Shown here: positions 12,701 to 26,682 of the stretch, in pieces
Layout: each line of letters starts with the position of its first letter
Position numbering within the stretch: position 1 is the stretch's first letter
Assembly: GCA_905331475.1 (NCBI GenBank)
Contig: CAJNYU010001813.1
Coordinates: 248,001-312,000, forward strand
DNA from: Rotaria socialis
Taxonomy: Eukaryota > Rotifera > Eurotatoria > Philodinida > Philodinidae
Direction: 5' to 3'
DNA length: 64,000 bases
Notes under the pieces: generated by a model
What the model saw: the letters and a program-made list of their open reading frames with translations, nothing else
Database searches by the model: none
Told to the model about the DNA's origin: nothing
Translations under genes and position numbers: made by a program

Positions 12701-15700
12701 AGAAAAAAGACCAAGACATTGCTATGCGTGAGGGTATGGCTGATGAAGAAGCAACATTGATTGAAGATACTATCTCACCGGGAAAGTAAGATGCCTTTAT
12801 TATCTTTATTATTAGACGAAAGAATAATAACCTGTTCGCTTTTCATAGAGCGACTATTATTCAACCTAACTGTCCATCATTTGGTTATGTTCATCAACAA
12901 AATGTTTATTCACCACCATTGATGCGTGGAACATATTCGGGTAAATAATGCATTTTATTATGTAAAAATAAACACATAATTTATTTTCCAATTATTCGTT
13001 CTTATGTTGGATAATTATATTTTGGCAAAGATCTACACAGTTGAGAGTTTTCTTATCAACATATTGTATTCTTTACTATAAATATAGATAGTAACAAATC
13101 ATATGACGCACAGCATGTAGTCTTAACTTATCAGCACCATGCTGAAACTACTAAGATTAATAGAGTGAAGTCTATTTTTACATGAGTGAGCGTAGTGGTA
13201 CAAATTCTGATAGGATCAACATAGTTACTAGTGATGTAACAACCAGAGAAAAGCTTAATATAAAAGCTTCCATTAGGGTACGATGAAAAATAAACAGAAA
13301 GGAAAAATGTTGAAAACAAATAAGGAAATAATCATTATATAGTAATCTAGAGCATCAATAAAAAAAAGATTTACGGAGCAAAGAAAAAAGAATAGAGCAA
13401 TTCTCACGAGAAATAGCGGCGAGGAAATTTGAATGAAAATCGAACAACCTGACAATCAGACAATCGTCACGTTTCCTACCGGAACTAATCGAAGAGCACT
13501 TCAACCATTCTATTTCAGCGACCTCTTCTTTTCCAACAATCGATTTCACATCAATACTAGTAGTAGTATGTTCAGCGTTTGTAAAAAAAACTGCTGGTAC
13601 ATTTATGGGCAAAGTTAATTTTGTTTTCTTTCATATCCTTTACGGATTTGAATAGTTTCAACATAGATCTAAGATTATGAGTACTTTATAGACATGAGAC
13701 GTGTGAATACAAATTTATATTTTTTTTATATAGATATGATGAGTCAACTTTGATATATATATAGATTCTTTTTGTTTAAACTTGATAAAATCTAACGTCC
13801 GTTTTATCATGAATCAAGATAGCGTTCGAAAATACCCAGAATAATGTTGGCCTCTTACCTGATAACTATTTCTTACTTTCAGATGGCACCGGTCATTCTC
13901 AATATCAACATTATGGACCAGAATATTATCCCAGTCAACCATATCCCATGTATTCTGATCAGGAACAAGAAGAATATTTTAGTTCACAAATACATGTAAA
14001 AGAAAAAGACAAATTTTGTTGTAGCCATTATTTATTTCTATAATTCCTAAAGGAACAACCACCATTATCAACTATTTTACATAGTGGTACGAGTGGTACA
14101 GTCTTATATTCATCAATTGAAAATGCTCGCAATACAGTTAATTCTGCTCAATCTCAATTAGCACATGAATTGCAAATGGAATATGCTCAACCTCCGTTGT
14201 CATCTTTAATTGTTTGTTTGATCATTTTATTTTGACAATAGAATTTTTTTCTTTTCTTTTTCTCCTATTTAGGATACTCAACAAGAATACTCAATTGAAG
14301 ATCGTCTTGATGTCAGTCATCAATTGTTAACCAGTGAACTATCAGCGATAAATGCTTCGACAGCACAAATTGTTATATTAACATCTGATATCAATACTAA
14401 TCAACAAACCAATCGTCGTAATTCCGACTATAATCATTCACTTGGTGCAGCTATCTCAACAATAACAAATAATTTAAATGAGTTTTGTAAAGAAATGGAT
14501 GTTTATACAAATTTAATCAATGATCAAACAAATTTGATGGAACAAACAAATCGTTTATGTTCAATATTTAATGATTTATTAACACATATTGAAGCATTAT
14601 CCGACAATAATTTCGATCCATCCATAAGACAAAATATATTATTAACCGCTAGTCGTCTAGGTGAAATAAGTCAAGATCTTGTTCGTCGTTTAGCTAATGA
14701 AATAACAACAAACTATTTTGATTCTTCAATTGAATATCAAGAAAAATTATTATTATTAGCAAAATTAGTTGCAAATACAACAGCAGCATATGTACTCAAA
14801 GCTAAAGATATTGCAACTAATGTACAAGAACAAAATACTGTTAATAATATTATTTCAACAGCTACACAATGTGCTTTAGCTACATCTCAATTAGTTGCAT
14901 GTACTAAAGTAAGATCGTTTTCTTTTTTTCCCCGTAAGAACCACCTTTTTGTAACATATTCTATTTTAGGTTGTCGCTGCAACTATATCAAGTTCTTTGT
15001 GTCAAGAACAACTAATAGAATCTGCTCGTAGTGTAACACGTTCAATTGAATGTGTTCTTCAATCGTGTACACCACCGTTAATTAACGATGAATTATATTC
15101 GAAATTAACCGAAGCTGCAACAACAGTTCGTAAAAGTCTCAACGAATTTTTACTTCATATCAAATTAGTAACCGATAGTACGGCTGCGAATTCCGATGGT
15201 CTATATCCTTCTTATACGAATGATACAAAACTTATTGAAGCAGATGGACTAACAAATAAAACAACAACAACAACAACAACAACTATTACGCGTCGAATAA
15301 TTGCCAATGATGAAATTGAAGAAGAAGACGAAGAAATTGATGAAGAAATTCTTGATATTGTTAAACATCATGATCAATCCATTGATAAAATTTTAACAAC
15401 AAGCGATCGACTATTTTCATCGGTTGGTGATGCTGTTGAAATGGTTAAACAAGCGAAAATTTTAGCACAAGCAACAGCCCAACTTGTTTCATCATTGAGA
15501 CAACAGGCTGAATTGGCTGGTGATGATACAAATCAACAAAAGAAATTATTATCAGCAGCAAAACTGCTTGCTGATGCAACCGCTAAAATGGTTGAATCAG
15601 CCAAAGGCTGCGCAATGAAACCCAATGATACTGAACTTCAATATCAATTGAAAAAAGCTGCTGAAGAACTTCGGTAAGAAAATAGAATATATATATATAT

Positions 15701-18700
15701 ATATATTCAATGGTTAGTCTGATAGTGAAGAACTCTTTTCTCTATCAATCTATAGTTACTATAAAAAGATGAATTTAGAGTTAATTTCTAAAACACGACT
15801 TCATTAGCACCTATTCGCTTAACCTTTTTCACATGCACTTTATAGCAATTGAAAGTGAATTATTTAGAACTCGAAGATACTACAATCACATAGATTCGTG
15901 TATCGAATTAGTTCGTCTAATCTACAGTCAACAATATTTACAAATTCTAATCCGTGGAAATAAGCTCTGTCGAATAATCTTTCTAGCCGTTGTATATGGA
16001 AAAAAATTATAAATACCAATTAAAATCTTCTTTTCTTTCTCTTTTTTTTTACAGATCCGCTACAAATATTGCAACAAGTAATAGTATAAAACGACGAGTA
16101 CTTAAACGTGTTGAACAATGTGCCAAACAGTGTGCAGCATGCGCAACACAATGCATCGCTGCAACGTCAGGTTCGGCAACAACAAATAAAAATCAACAAT
16201 CTCATCAACAACTTGTTGAACAATGTAAAGTTGTTGCTGATCTTATACCAAAAGTCGTTCAGGGTATTCGTGGTTGTATGGTTAAACCGGATTCATTTTC
16301 ATCTCAAGCGAATCTATTATATGCATGTGACGATTTTATTGGTCCAGCAACACGTTTAGCTAATTTGGCTAAAGCATCTGTGCCAACAGTTCATGATCAA
16401 TCACAAGCACTTCATTTAAATAATAGTTCAAAACAATTAACACAATCATTAATTGATCTACGTGCCTGTGTTGCACGAGTAAGATGATAAAAAGTCTTTG
16501 CATAGAAGAAGAATTTCTTCTTTTTTTTTTAAATTAGGCTCAAGAATTATGTGGTTCAATGCCACTTGATGTTGAATCAATTGTTGAATCAATTCAAATA
16601 CTCGATAGAGAATTAGAAGAAACAAAACGGCAAGCAAAAGATGGACATCTACGTGCTAAACCTGATGAAACAGTAAATTTTCTAAATTCGAAGTAGTGCT
16701 GAATATTTTCTTTTTGATTTTGTTCTTAATTTAGATTGATACATCATCCGCTCAATTATGTTCCGTTTGTAAACACGTTAATACAATCATATCTCAACTA
16801 CTAAGCGCTGTTACTCAAGTACGTTATCTATTTGTTTTGTTCTTCTCGTTTGTTATCTTTCCATTTTAGAATGATGAAAAAACTGTTGAATCATGCACAC
16901 GCGAAATTCTTCAAACACTTCGTAAATTAACAAATTCAACTCGTGGCATAGCTGCTACATCGAATGATCATCAAACTCGAGAATCGATTATTGAACGTTC
17001 ACATGAAGTTCTTGAACGTTCAACACGTCTTGTTCGTGAAGCTAAAAAAGCAATACATACACCAAACGATCTTGAAATACAGAATAAACTTGCTGAAATA
17101 GCACGTGAAGTATCATCTGCATTAAGTGCATGTATTTCAAGTATGCCATCTCAACGTTATCTCGATGACGCTATTAAACAAGTGTCAGAATATGTCTATA
17201 TATTGGGTGGTCCATTTGACAAGAATAAAGTTCAAACCACCATTAACTTGGAAACAAAACAAAATGAAATAACAAATACTGCAGCTAATCTTAATCAAGC
17301 TACGACCGATTTAGTTATTAGTACGCGTTCAGGTTTAACACAAGATTTAGCTAAAACAACAACACGTTTTACACGTACTTTTGGAGAATTTATTAATAGT
17401 GGCGTCGAATTAGCTAATCATCAACCGGAAGATGAAAAACGTACAAATTTTATAATATCATTAAAAAATGTTCATGCATCATCAAATCAGTTATTAGAAA
17501 AAGCTAAATCAATATCTGTTGAACCGAGAGCAACAATAACAAGTGAAAATAATCAACAGTTAACAAACGCAGCTAGAGTTGTTACAGATAATATTAATCA
17601 TGTTATAACTGTATGTGTGACATCGAAACCAAAATCCGAAACATCCATTGGTCGTCTTGAATGTGATAATGCTATACGTGAAATGGAAGCATCAAAAACA
17701 TTTTTACAACAATGCATTTTACAACCATCGAATAAATATACATATTATGAAGCGCTGGATCATGTTATTGATAATTCCAAACGATTAGGTGAAGCTATGA
17801 CACATATAGCTAGTGCATCGAAAAATACGAATCATCAATTATTTTCACAAGCTGTACAAGATGCATCAAAAGCTGTTTGTTCTTTAGCAGAATCATCAGC
17901 ACAAGTAAACTGATCTTATTCACTTTTATATTTTCGTTCTATTGTTCGTTTTCTAAATATTATAGGCTAGTTATCTTATTGGAATTTCTGAAGCAACATC
18001 AACTAAAGGATCTTCAGCCATTGTTGATCAGCCGTTATTTACTCGTTCAGTTACAATTATTCGACATGCATGCGCAGATTTATCGAATACAAATATTGAT
18101 CGGAAAGAAGTAAATATTTATTTAAGATTCGATGAGAACCATGAATATTGTCGACATATATTTTTATGCTCTCTCCTATTCCAAAACAACATATGAATCA
18201 TCATGTTCGATAGTCACTGGGTTTTTTTCTTCTTTTAAATAGATTCTACCGTTAGCAACGAAAATCGCGAAAAACACTTCTGTTTTATGCAATGCAGCAC
18301 GCGATGCATCATCGAATACAACAAATCCAATAGCTCGACGACGTTTTGTTGAGTCAGCTAAAGATGTTGCAAATGGTACAGCTGAACTTGTTCGAACTAT
18401 AAAAGTTTGTTTTTACTCCAGCAACAAAACCTATTCATGTCTCTTATAAACATATGATGTTTAGGTATTAGATAGTTCATATACACCAGAAAATCATCGT
18501 CGATGCATTGAAACAAGTCGTCCATTACTTCAATCTATCGATGAACTCTATACATATGCTATGTCACGAGAGTTTGCTAGTGTACCAGCATTAATTAGTT
18601 CTACAGTATGACTTTTATTTTCGTCATTAATTAACTGATTGTCTTCCATTTCTTAATTATTAGGGACGTCAATTACAAGAACCTGTTTTAGCAGCCGCAC

Positions 18701-21700
18701 GACAGGTTGTTGATGGCGCATGTCGTATCGTTGATTGTTCGAAAAATTTAATAGTTAACGCAAAAGAACCAGCACAATGGCAACAACTTGCTGGACATAC
18801 AAAGAATGTGTCAGAGTCAATTAAACGTTTAGCAACATCAGTGAAGTATGTAGAACTTCAGTAGTTTTGTTTTGTTTTTTTTTGAAAAATAAACCTTTGA
18901 ATTTATTTATTTTTAAATAGAGAAATGGCACCTGGACAACGTGAATGTGATCATGCCATTCAAGAACTTCGCACATTATACTCAGAAGTTGATAAAGCTT
19001 TTACAAATGTTGAAACACTACGTAAAACGGATAAATCTCTTCAGGTATAATTCTATTTTTTTTTCTTGAATAGAACTTTGCTGATTTTTATAACATTGAG
19101 AGACAAGAGAAAATATTCTTAATTTCTTCTATAGTTTCATCAAGAACAAATTTCTTCGACTGCTCATTTTATATCTGAATTAACTCTCGATATTCGTCAA
19201 TCAACGAAACGTGATGCTGAACGTATTGGTTCCTATGTTACTCAATTTGTTACTTATATCGAACCATTTGTGCATCATACAATCGACTATGTTTCATGTA
19301 TGATTCATAAACGAGAAAAATGTCTTATTTTAGACCAAGTTAAATCCATTGTTGAAACAAGTTTACAATTAATTATCGGTACAAAAGAATCAGGCGGAAA
19401 TATAAAAAATACTCAATGGCATAAAGTAGTTGATGATAATAGTGAATTATTAACAAAATCAATTCACAAATTAGTGCATACACTTGAAGATCAATCATCG
19501 TCAATTGGTATAATGAGTGGTTTAAGTGAAAATATTCGTACATTAATATCAACATTAGATACGACTATGTTAGCAAATCAAGGTCATTTTTCTGATTATC
19601 AAACGTGTATGGTTGAAATTCTAAGACAAATGGCACGAACAACGCAAGACATTTTAACGCAAACGAGTCATACAGAAAACATTCGCCATTTAGCTAATCA
19701 ATTAACACGAGAATATAATGAATTAATCAATGCAACATATGGTGCGATTGGTACAGCAGTAACGAATGATTTAGCAACACGTATTAAAAGTGTTGTAGCC
19801 GATTTAGGCTTAACATGCATTGAATTAATTGAAAAATTAGGTTTATATCAACAAAATAATCATGATTATAATTTGAAACATACGGTAGAAAATTTATGTC
19901 AAAAAGTTATCGAAAAAGTAATTTGAATATAATATATTTTATTTACTAGTGACTATAACTTTATTTTTTGTCTAGATTTCATATGTATTGGCTGCTTTAC
20001 AAACAAGTGCACGTGGAACACAAGCTTGTATTAATGCTGCAAGTACAGTTAGTGGAATTATTGCTGATCTAGTAAGAATTTTTTATTTTTCCCCCCGCTA
20101 TTTGTCTATTTATAATATTCAATCTTAATAAATAAAGGATACAACAATATTATTTGCTACTGCTGGCACATTAAATGCTGAGCAAGATGGTGAAACATTT
20201 GCTGATCATCGTGAAGCTATTCTAAAGACGGCGAAAGCACTTGTTGAAGATACAAAAACATTAGTAGCTGGCGCAGCATCATCACAAGAACAATTAGCGT
20301 CAGCAGCTCAAGCAGCTGTACGAACGATTACTAAGGTAAGACGTCGAAGGAGACCAACAACTATTATTCATTTCTATTATGACGTATCTACTAAAACAAA
20401 CTAGTAATACAATATCTGTGTTATTAGAAAGAAATTTAAACTTTCAACGAACAATAGAGTAGTCATAAACAAATGAATTCAATTTCTTTCTATAAAAATA
20501 TCTAGATTGTTCTAGAAATAGATTCACTCGACTTTTACTTCCTCTAGTGAAATTTCCCCATGACCCATTTTTGTATGAGATATCTTACTCATAGTTAAAG
20601 TATGAAGAAAGAACAGACGAAATAAATAACAACTCGGTTTTTGCCTATTGGGTATTTATATAACCAATCGATTTTATCGCTAAGTAAATAGGGGAAAACA
20701 CAATCGAGCATGAAAGCCCTTTTCTATTTCAGCTTGCTGAAGTTGTGAAGTTGGGTGCAGCATCGTTAGGTGCTGACGATGGCGAAGCTCAAGTTATGCT
20801 TATCAATAGTGTTAAAGACGTCGCTTTAGCACTAAATAATTTAATTAGTGTGACTAAATCTGCTAGTGGTAAAAGTATCGATGATCCTGAAATGCAAAAA
20901 TTAAAAGAAAGTGCTAAAATTATGGTGACAAATGTTACATCATTATTGCGTACGGTAAAGTCCGTTGAAGATGAAGCTCAACGTGGAACCAATGCACTTG
21001 AGGCAACTATTGAATCAATTGCGCAAGAACTTCGATTATTTAATAATGGGCAAATACCAACAAATCAAACAACACCTGAAGAATTAATTCGTGTTACAAA
21101 ACAAGTACGAAATAAAAATAAACACAATCTTTTCTTTGTTTTTTATTATTTTTTATGTGTTGCTTTTGCTAGATTACTATGGCAACCGCTAAGGCAGTAG
21201 CAGCAGGCCAATCGTGTCGACAAGATGATATTATAGCTGCAGCTAATTTAGGCCGTAAATCGGTATCAGACTTTTTATTTGTTTGTAAATCAAGTGCATA
21301 CATAACCGATGATAAAATATTGCAACAACGTACATTAGATAGTGGACGATTATGTATTAAATATTACAAAGAATTATTAGAAACAATACATATATTAATA
21401 CAAAAATCATCGAATGAAACAAAACAAAAATTACTTAATTATTCACGAATGATTGCTCAATCAACACAAGAACTTGTTCAATGTGCGAAACAACTGAAAG
21501 GTAAATTAATCAATATTTTATTGTATAAATATATTTTTTTTTCAATAGGTGCTGATTTTATTGATCCAGATGATCCAACATATATTGCTGAAAATGAATT
21601 ATTTAATGCTGCTCAATCAATCGAAGCGGCGGCGAAAAAATTATCAGCTCTTAAGCCACGTCGTAAACCTAAGGTAAGAACGTAAAGAACAATAAAACAA

Positions 21701-24059
21701 AAGTTTTCTTCTTATTTTTCTTTTATTGCACGCAATATCTATATAGATAAGAGGCTTGTTGTCATGATATGTTTGATATTTGGTTGTTGATGCATGATTC
21801 AACCGAGTATTGCTCGTATCAGCACAATTTACCTAATTCTTTTATTTTCACATCATATTTTATTTTAGTTTATATTTTTCGTCAGTCTGATTGAAACTTA
21901 CTGAGTAAGAGTGACGACATTGTATGCGTGTGAGTGTACTGACTCTTAGATATTTTGAAACCTTATTGAAGTAAATAAATAGCTATTGTGATCAAGGTTT
22001 GTCACTTGAGTAAAACGAAAAGTAAATAAAGAAAAATTTCGTATTTGTTTAATGTGGCAACCTTGATCACACTAGCTATTAATTTGTTTCTTGAGGGCTT
22101 TTCCTAATACCTAGATCAGCATATCAACACATATATAAATGTTTGACTGTTATTCAATAAGTTTCAAATCATGCTGATGAGCTCCCGACGAATTGCTTGA
22201 TTTTGTATTTGTGATGGAGTATGATGATATTATTTTTATTATTAAAAATAAATCCGTGTTTTTTTTTTATTTTCCCATATGTATATAGGAAATAGATGAA
22301 AATCTTAATTTTGACGAGCAAATACTTGAAGCAGCTAAATCAATAACGAATGCAGCTGGTGCATTAATTAGTGCAGCAACATCAGCACAAAAAGAAATTG
22401 CTTCACAAGTAAAAGTAAGTAAAAAATTAGTCCTATTAGACGTCTCAACTCAATTCTCATTCCATATTAGTAATAGAGCTTTATTGATAATGAAAATGCG
22501 AATTGTTATGATTAGAATAAAATAGCGATGAAAAATATTTTAGAAACGCACGAATCCATTTTTGCCTAAAAATGTTTTCCCAGTGCCTACCATCAATAAA
22601 AGCACATCGCCTGCACAGGTATAACATTATTGAAATATATATTAATGTTGTTCTTCTCGTCGTACGTAGCTACTTAGATTGTCTATTGCACGTAGATTAT
22701 TATTCGTTTATTTGTGGGCTTCTTTTGGTACACAAATTTAGATCATCCTATAGTTTTATGTAGGATGTATATATGTATACGTTTAAATTATTCTTCTTTT
22801 CGGGGGGAAAAATGTGCTTTCAATATATATTAAAATAGTATTCAATTTTCATGCTTGTACAATCATTCGAATAGACATTTTCCCGGAAGTAGATAATAAA
22901 AAGCTGTTGAATTAATTGTTGATTCCTGCTTATAGTATTGATTAATATATCTAGGAAATAAAATAAAATTAGAAAAGACTGTTGACATGAGAATACCCTA
23001 GTGGACCTGGATCTTAATCGTATCAATTGAGCTTTTTTTCATATTGGCTCATACTTTTGATTGCACTCTGTCGAACCCTGATTGATTTATGATATATGAA
23101 ATATAAAGCTACCATAGATGAAATGTAAAATTATTGATATTTATCAAATAACACTAAATATAAATGAAAGTTTACTATGACTGAAAACTTTTGCTAGGAT
23201 ATTACAACAATGTCGACTCTTGCTATTGTACCGGACAATTAATTTGAAAGACACTGATGATTATTGAAATTTGGTATTGGCTAGGTACATGAGCTTATAT
23301 TTACTTATAATTAATAAAATTAAAAAAAAAAGAACTTAATTCACTTTCATTCGCTTGTGATGCTCAGATTCGATACGCTTTTGTTTTCGATTCCATCTAA
23401 ACAGAAACTTTTTGACTAACGAAATGCATGCTTAATAGCTAACAGTCGATGTAACTACTAATTGTAATGTTATCTTATTTATTTGAAAAAAGTAAATAAA
23501 TGTGTTGACCGTATTCTAGCTTTCAAAATCAGCTTCTGAAGAAGATGGCCAATGGTCTCAAGGATTAATATCAGCGGTAACATTTCTTTATTGTTTTCTT
23601 CTCATTAACATTCTTTATTTATAGGCACGTTACGTTGCATCTGCATGTCATGTATTGTGTGATGCTGCAAATGGACTTGTTCATGGTTATGGTACAGAAG
23701 AAAAATTAATATCAAGTGCTAAACAAGTTAGTTCAAATACAGCAGCATTACTTGTTTCTTGTAAAGTGAAAGCCGACTTTATGAGTCAATCAATGGCACG
23801 TTTACAAACAGCTGGTAACGCTGTAAAACGTGCCGCTGATGCTCTCGTACGATCTGCTCAACGTGCTGTTGAAATGCAACATGAAGATAAATATTTTGAA
23901 GTCTCATTACGTGTTGTACCGGGTATTGCACAAGAAATCAAATGTAAAGAAGCTATTTTAACCAAAGAACGTGAATTAGATGAAGCACGCAATCGTCTTA
24001 AAGCCATACGCTTAGCTAAATATGGCCATAATGAACAAGATTCGAATGAAAGTACATAA
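9775..24059 (+). CDS. TLN: Talin, complete
   Basis: Thirty-five exons join in phase to 2669 residues (human talin-1 is 2541): 9775..9961, 10048..10148, 10216..10431, 10490..10559, 10609..10751, 10814..10941, 11976..12039, 12101..12205, 12265..12354, 12412..12477, 12531..12632, 12703..12785, 12849..12940, 13883..13995, 14053..14211, 14273..14908, 14970..15673, 16055..16478, 16538..16672, 16735..16818, 16870..17904, 17966..18109, 18243..18404, 18465..18605, 18664..18845, 18921..19044, 19135..19917, 19976..20071, 20138..20335, 20733..21104, 21173..21500, 21549..21673, 22289..22414, 23520..23576, 23625..24059. Talin links integrin tails to actin. The FERM head (about 1-424) shows KIRLLDGTIRTI, DPVQLNLLYVQ, NKLVPRLLG and VKRWTASPNTFTLDFGDY (F3 integrin-binding fold). 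A linker to about 573 is followed by Ala-rich helical rod bundles. The C-terminal I/LWEQ actin-binding module (last 250 residues) has DGQWSQGLISA, EKLISSAKQV and the dimerisation helix KERELDEARNRLKAIR. ATGs at 9775 and 9778 are both possible starts. The longest introns (12941-13882, 10942-11975, 22415-23519) are near 1 kb; most are about 50-80 bp. Confidence 0.95.
22544..22618 (+). other. TLN: Candidate talin cassette exon (25 codons)
   Basis: Inside the 1.1-kb talin intron 22415-23519. The sequence TATTTTAG is followed by 75 open nucleotides and CAG|GTATAA. It starts and ends in phase 0, so inclusion would add 25 residues (RTNPFLPKNVFPVPTINK and TSPAQ) after residue 2506, just before the DGQWSQG segment of the last rod bundle. 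Vertebrate talin-1 and -2 have a short non-conserved linker at the same place. The segment is Pro-rich, which suits a loop. Whether it is ever spliced in is not shown by the sequence. Confidence 0.5.
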
Positions 24060-24459
24060 GTTCAGTTGTTTTTTTATTATGTTAAATATTAGTGCAATCG
24101 TGAATAAAGCGAACTTGAATTTAAAACTTGCCTTTTTGTTTTTTTCTTTTCTGTACAAAAATTATTCTTCTGCTAGTTTTAGTAATTTTCCTTTTTTTTC
24201 CGTTTGTTATCTGCTTTGCATGCTTGTGTGTGCATTTGGAATGCTTTAGTTTGTATTTTGTCAACAAAAAAAAAGAAAAAAAAAGAAAAAGCCAATATAA
24301 CCAATACACAATTATGGAAAAGTTTAACTTTTTGTTCTTTGCTCTTCCTCTTTTTTTAATATATAAACTGTATTTGGTCTTTTTTTTTGTTTGGGATCAT
24401 ATATAAATTTTAAACTTATAAAAAGACTTTACACCAAAAAAAAGCACACAGCCACAGTT
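24060..24459. other. Talin 3' UTR / NUDT19 5' flank
   Basis: T-rich 400 bp between two plus-strand genes, with long T and A runs (for example around 24270-24290). No coding character. A polyadenylation region for talin is expected here; AATAAAG-like strings occur near 24105. Confidence 0.4.
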
Positions 24460-26591
24460 ATGGTTCCATGGCGTCAATCCGCTTCATTAATACTAATGGG
24501 TAAAAAACAAATCAATAATATACATGGCCAAAGTCTATTTGATTATTCAACATTATTCTTAAAACGTTCACCCAACATGCGTTTCGCACCGAATATTTCA
24601 GCGTAAGATTACAGATAATAATTGTTGCTTCAAATAATAGCTAACTTAGTATCAAAACCTGCTTGAATATCAAATAATTTTATCTATTCGAATCAATATA
24701 TAGAGATAATTTAATTCCTATCGTACAGCTAATAGAATTAATTTTGTATGAACCATGAGAAAAGTTTGAGTAATGATTAATTATGACTGCGGTTTATTTG
24801 TATTATGATAAAGTATAATTAATTTTTCATCGCACGATTCAGCAATGACTCATTGGTATGGTATGACAAAAATTATACTCATCATAGCTGTCGATGTATT
24901 GTAGTTTCCTTTTTTTTTGTATGAAAATGTGGGGCGATTTTCCAGTCTAGTGTATGAAGCATACTACTGTCATATGACGCTGGCATATAGCCAAATAATT
25001 GTAAAAGCGTCTTTATTTAATTCAAAAAGCCGATCTTCAATGGATAATATCATTTCATTCTACATTATGGAGAATAGTTTTTTGGTGATTCGGATTTGAA
25101 ATTAAATATTTCTATGATTGAAATATCATAAAAAAAAGAAGATCCTAAGAAAAAACAGTAATTTTCTATTTCTTTTTGTCAATAAGAAGATATTCAAAAA
25201 TGATCGAAAAATGTTTTTTTTTTTCATTGGGTATTAAGTTTCTGAGACGTTTTAGCGCGACGAGCATATCAATTTATCATGTTGATTCAAAAATAAACTA
25301 ACCCTGGACAGGTGATTATTCATTATCAATGGCTGCTTAATTGCTCATCATTTTCACTTTTTCTCATAAACAAGATAATTTTTTTTTGATAAAAAACAAC
25401 CGTAGCAAAGATATAATCAACAGAAATCTGATAAATTTTTCTTGGATATGTAGTTTGTTGGAGGCTCTAAAACTAGGCTAAAAAGTCAGAAAGTGTTTAT
25501 CCTATTTCAAAGAATTTCGACACTATTAAACAATTGTTAGGACTGGTATTTTCATGTATGTATTGCAGATTTCCCGGTGGTAAACTTGATCAATGTGATT
25601 TATCATTGGAATGGCCTAAATATCTTTCGTCTTCGATCAATATTGATCGATTTTCTAAGAGAAAAGCTGATATTTATAAAGATGTTGATCATCCTTATCC
25701 TGGTCTTGTTTTTCGTCTTTGTGCTATTCGTGAAACATTCGAAGAGACTGGTCTTCTACTTGCGAAATCACGTACATCATCTAATTCTGAGTAAAGCAAT
25801 CTATTATGTTTTCTTTATCTATTCATCATGAGACTTCTTTAAGTAGACACTCTTCCATGTTAAATCTATCAAACGAACTCATCAATAAATGGCGTGATAG
25901 AATTCGTCATGATGCATCACAGTTTATTGTTATGTGCAAAGAAATCGACATTGAACCTGCTGTTCATTCATTGTTCGAATGGAGTCAATATTTGGCTGCT
26001 GCGATAGCAAAAGTACGTTTTGATACTATTTTCTATATAGTAACATTACCAAACACATATCCATGTTCAATTGCTCATGATGATCATGAAACAGTTTCTG
26101 CTGATGTATGTTTATTAATTGATTTTATCTATCGAATAAAGCTTAATTTTACTTTCTAGTGGTTAGAACCTGATATTGCAGTGAGAAAATATCGTGAAAA
26201 TTCAATAAGCTTTTTGCCACCACAAATCTACGAATTAGCTCGTCTAGGAAATTTTCGAAAACTATCAGATTTAATTGAATTTCTATCAAAATGTGATAAT
26301 GATTCTAAACATCATATTCAACGAATCTTAGGCATATGTTATAAACTACCAGAAGCAATGGTGTTACTTATGCCTGGCGATGAGCATTATCCATTAGACG
26401 CATCATTTACAACTCCTGTTCTATCAACAAATCAAACATTAAAAGATTTTGATAGTAAAATACAAAATCGATTAGTTATGATGAATAAAGGAGATAATCG
26501 AAAATGGGAAGTTCATTGCAAAGATACGGATAACACTGAAAAAGACCAATTATATATTAAACCACTGTTGGATGGTTGGGAAAAACTATGA
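24460..26591 (+). CDS. NUDT19: NUDT19-like Nudix hydrolase (acyl-CoA diphosphatase type)
   Basis: Four exons, 24460..24602, 25569..25790, 25844..26105 and 26160..26591, join in phase to 352 residues (human NUDT19 375). NUDT19 is a peroxisomal Nudix enzyme that cleaves CoA and acyl-CoA to 3',5'-ADP and phosphopantetheine products. Landmarks in family order: WRQSASLILMG; LFLKRSPNMRFAPN; FPGGKLD; the Nudix helix CAIRETFEETGLLL (REx2EExGL core); WRDRIRHDASQF; and LPPQIYELARLGNF. The ordinary GX5EX7REUXEEXGU box is split by an insertion of about 50 residues between FPGG and the REtFEE helix, which is normal for this subfamily. The C-terminus is EKL, not a canonical peroxisomal PTS1 (SKL-type), so location is uncertain. 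The start is the first ATG in frame with a family-like N-terminus. The 3' end lies 91 bp from the convergent gene's stop codon. Confidence 0.88.
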
Positions 26592-26682
26592 AAATGATTA
26601 TGCATAAAAAGAAACATTTTTTTCTTTTTTAAATAAATTGTAACAAAAAAGAAAAACATTTTCTTTTATTTCAAGTTGAAGT

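Noticed and set aside
13131..13618. Short open frames inside a talin intron
   Set aside because: They lie in the 12941-13882 intron with no paired splice sites in compatible phase and no talin resemblance.
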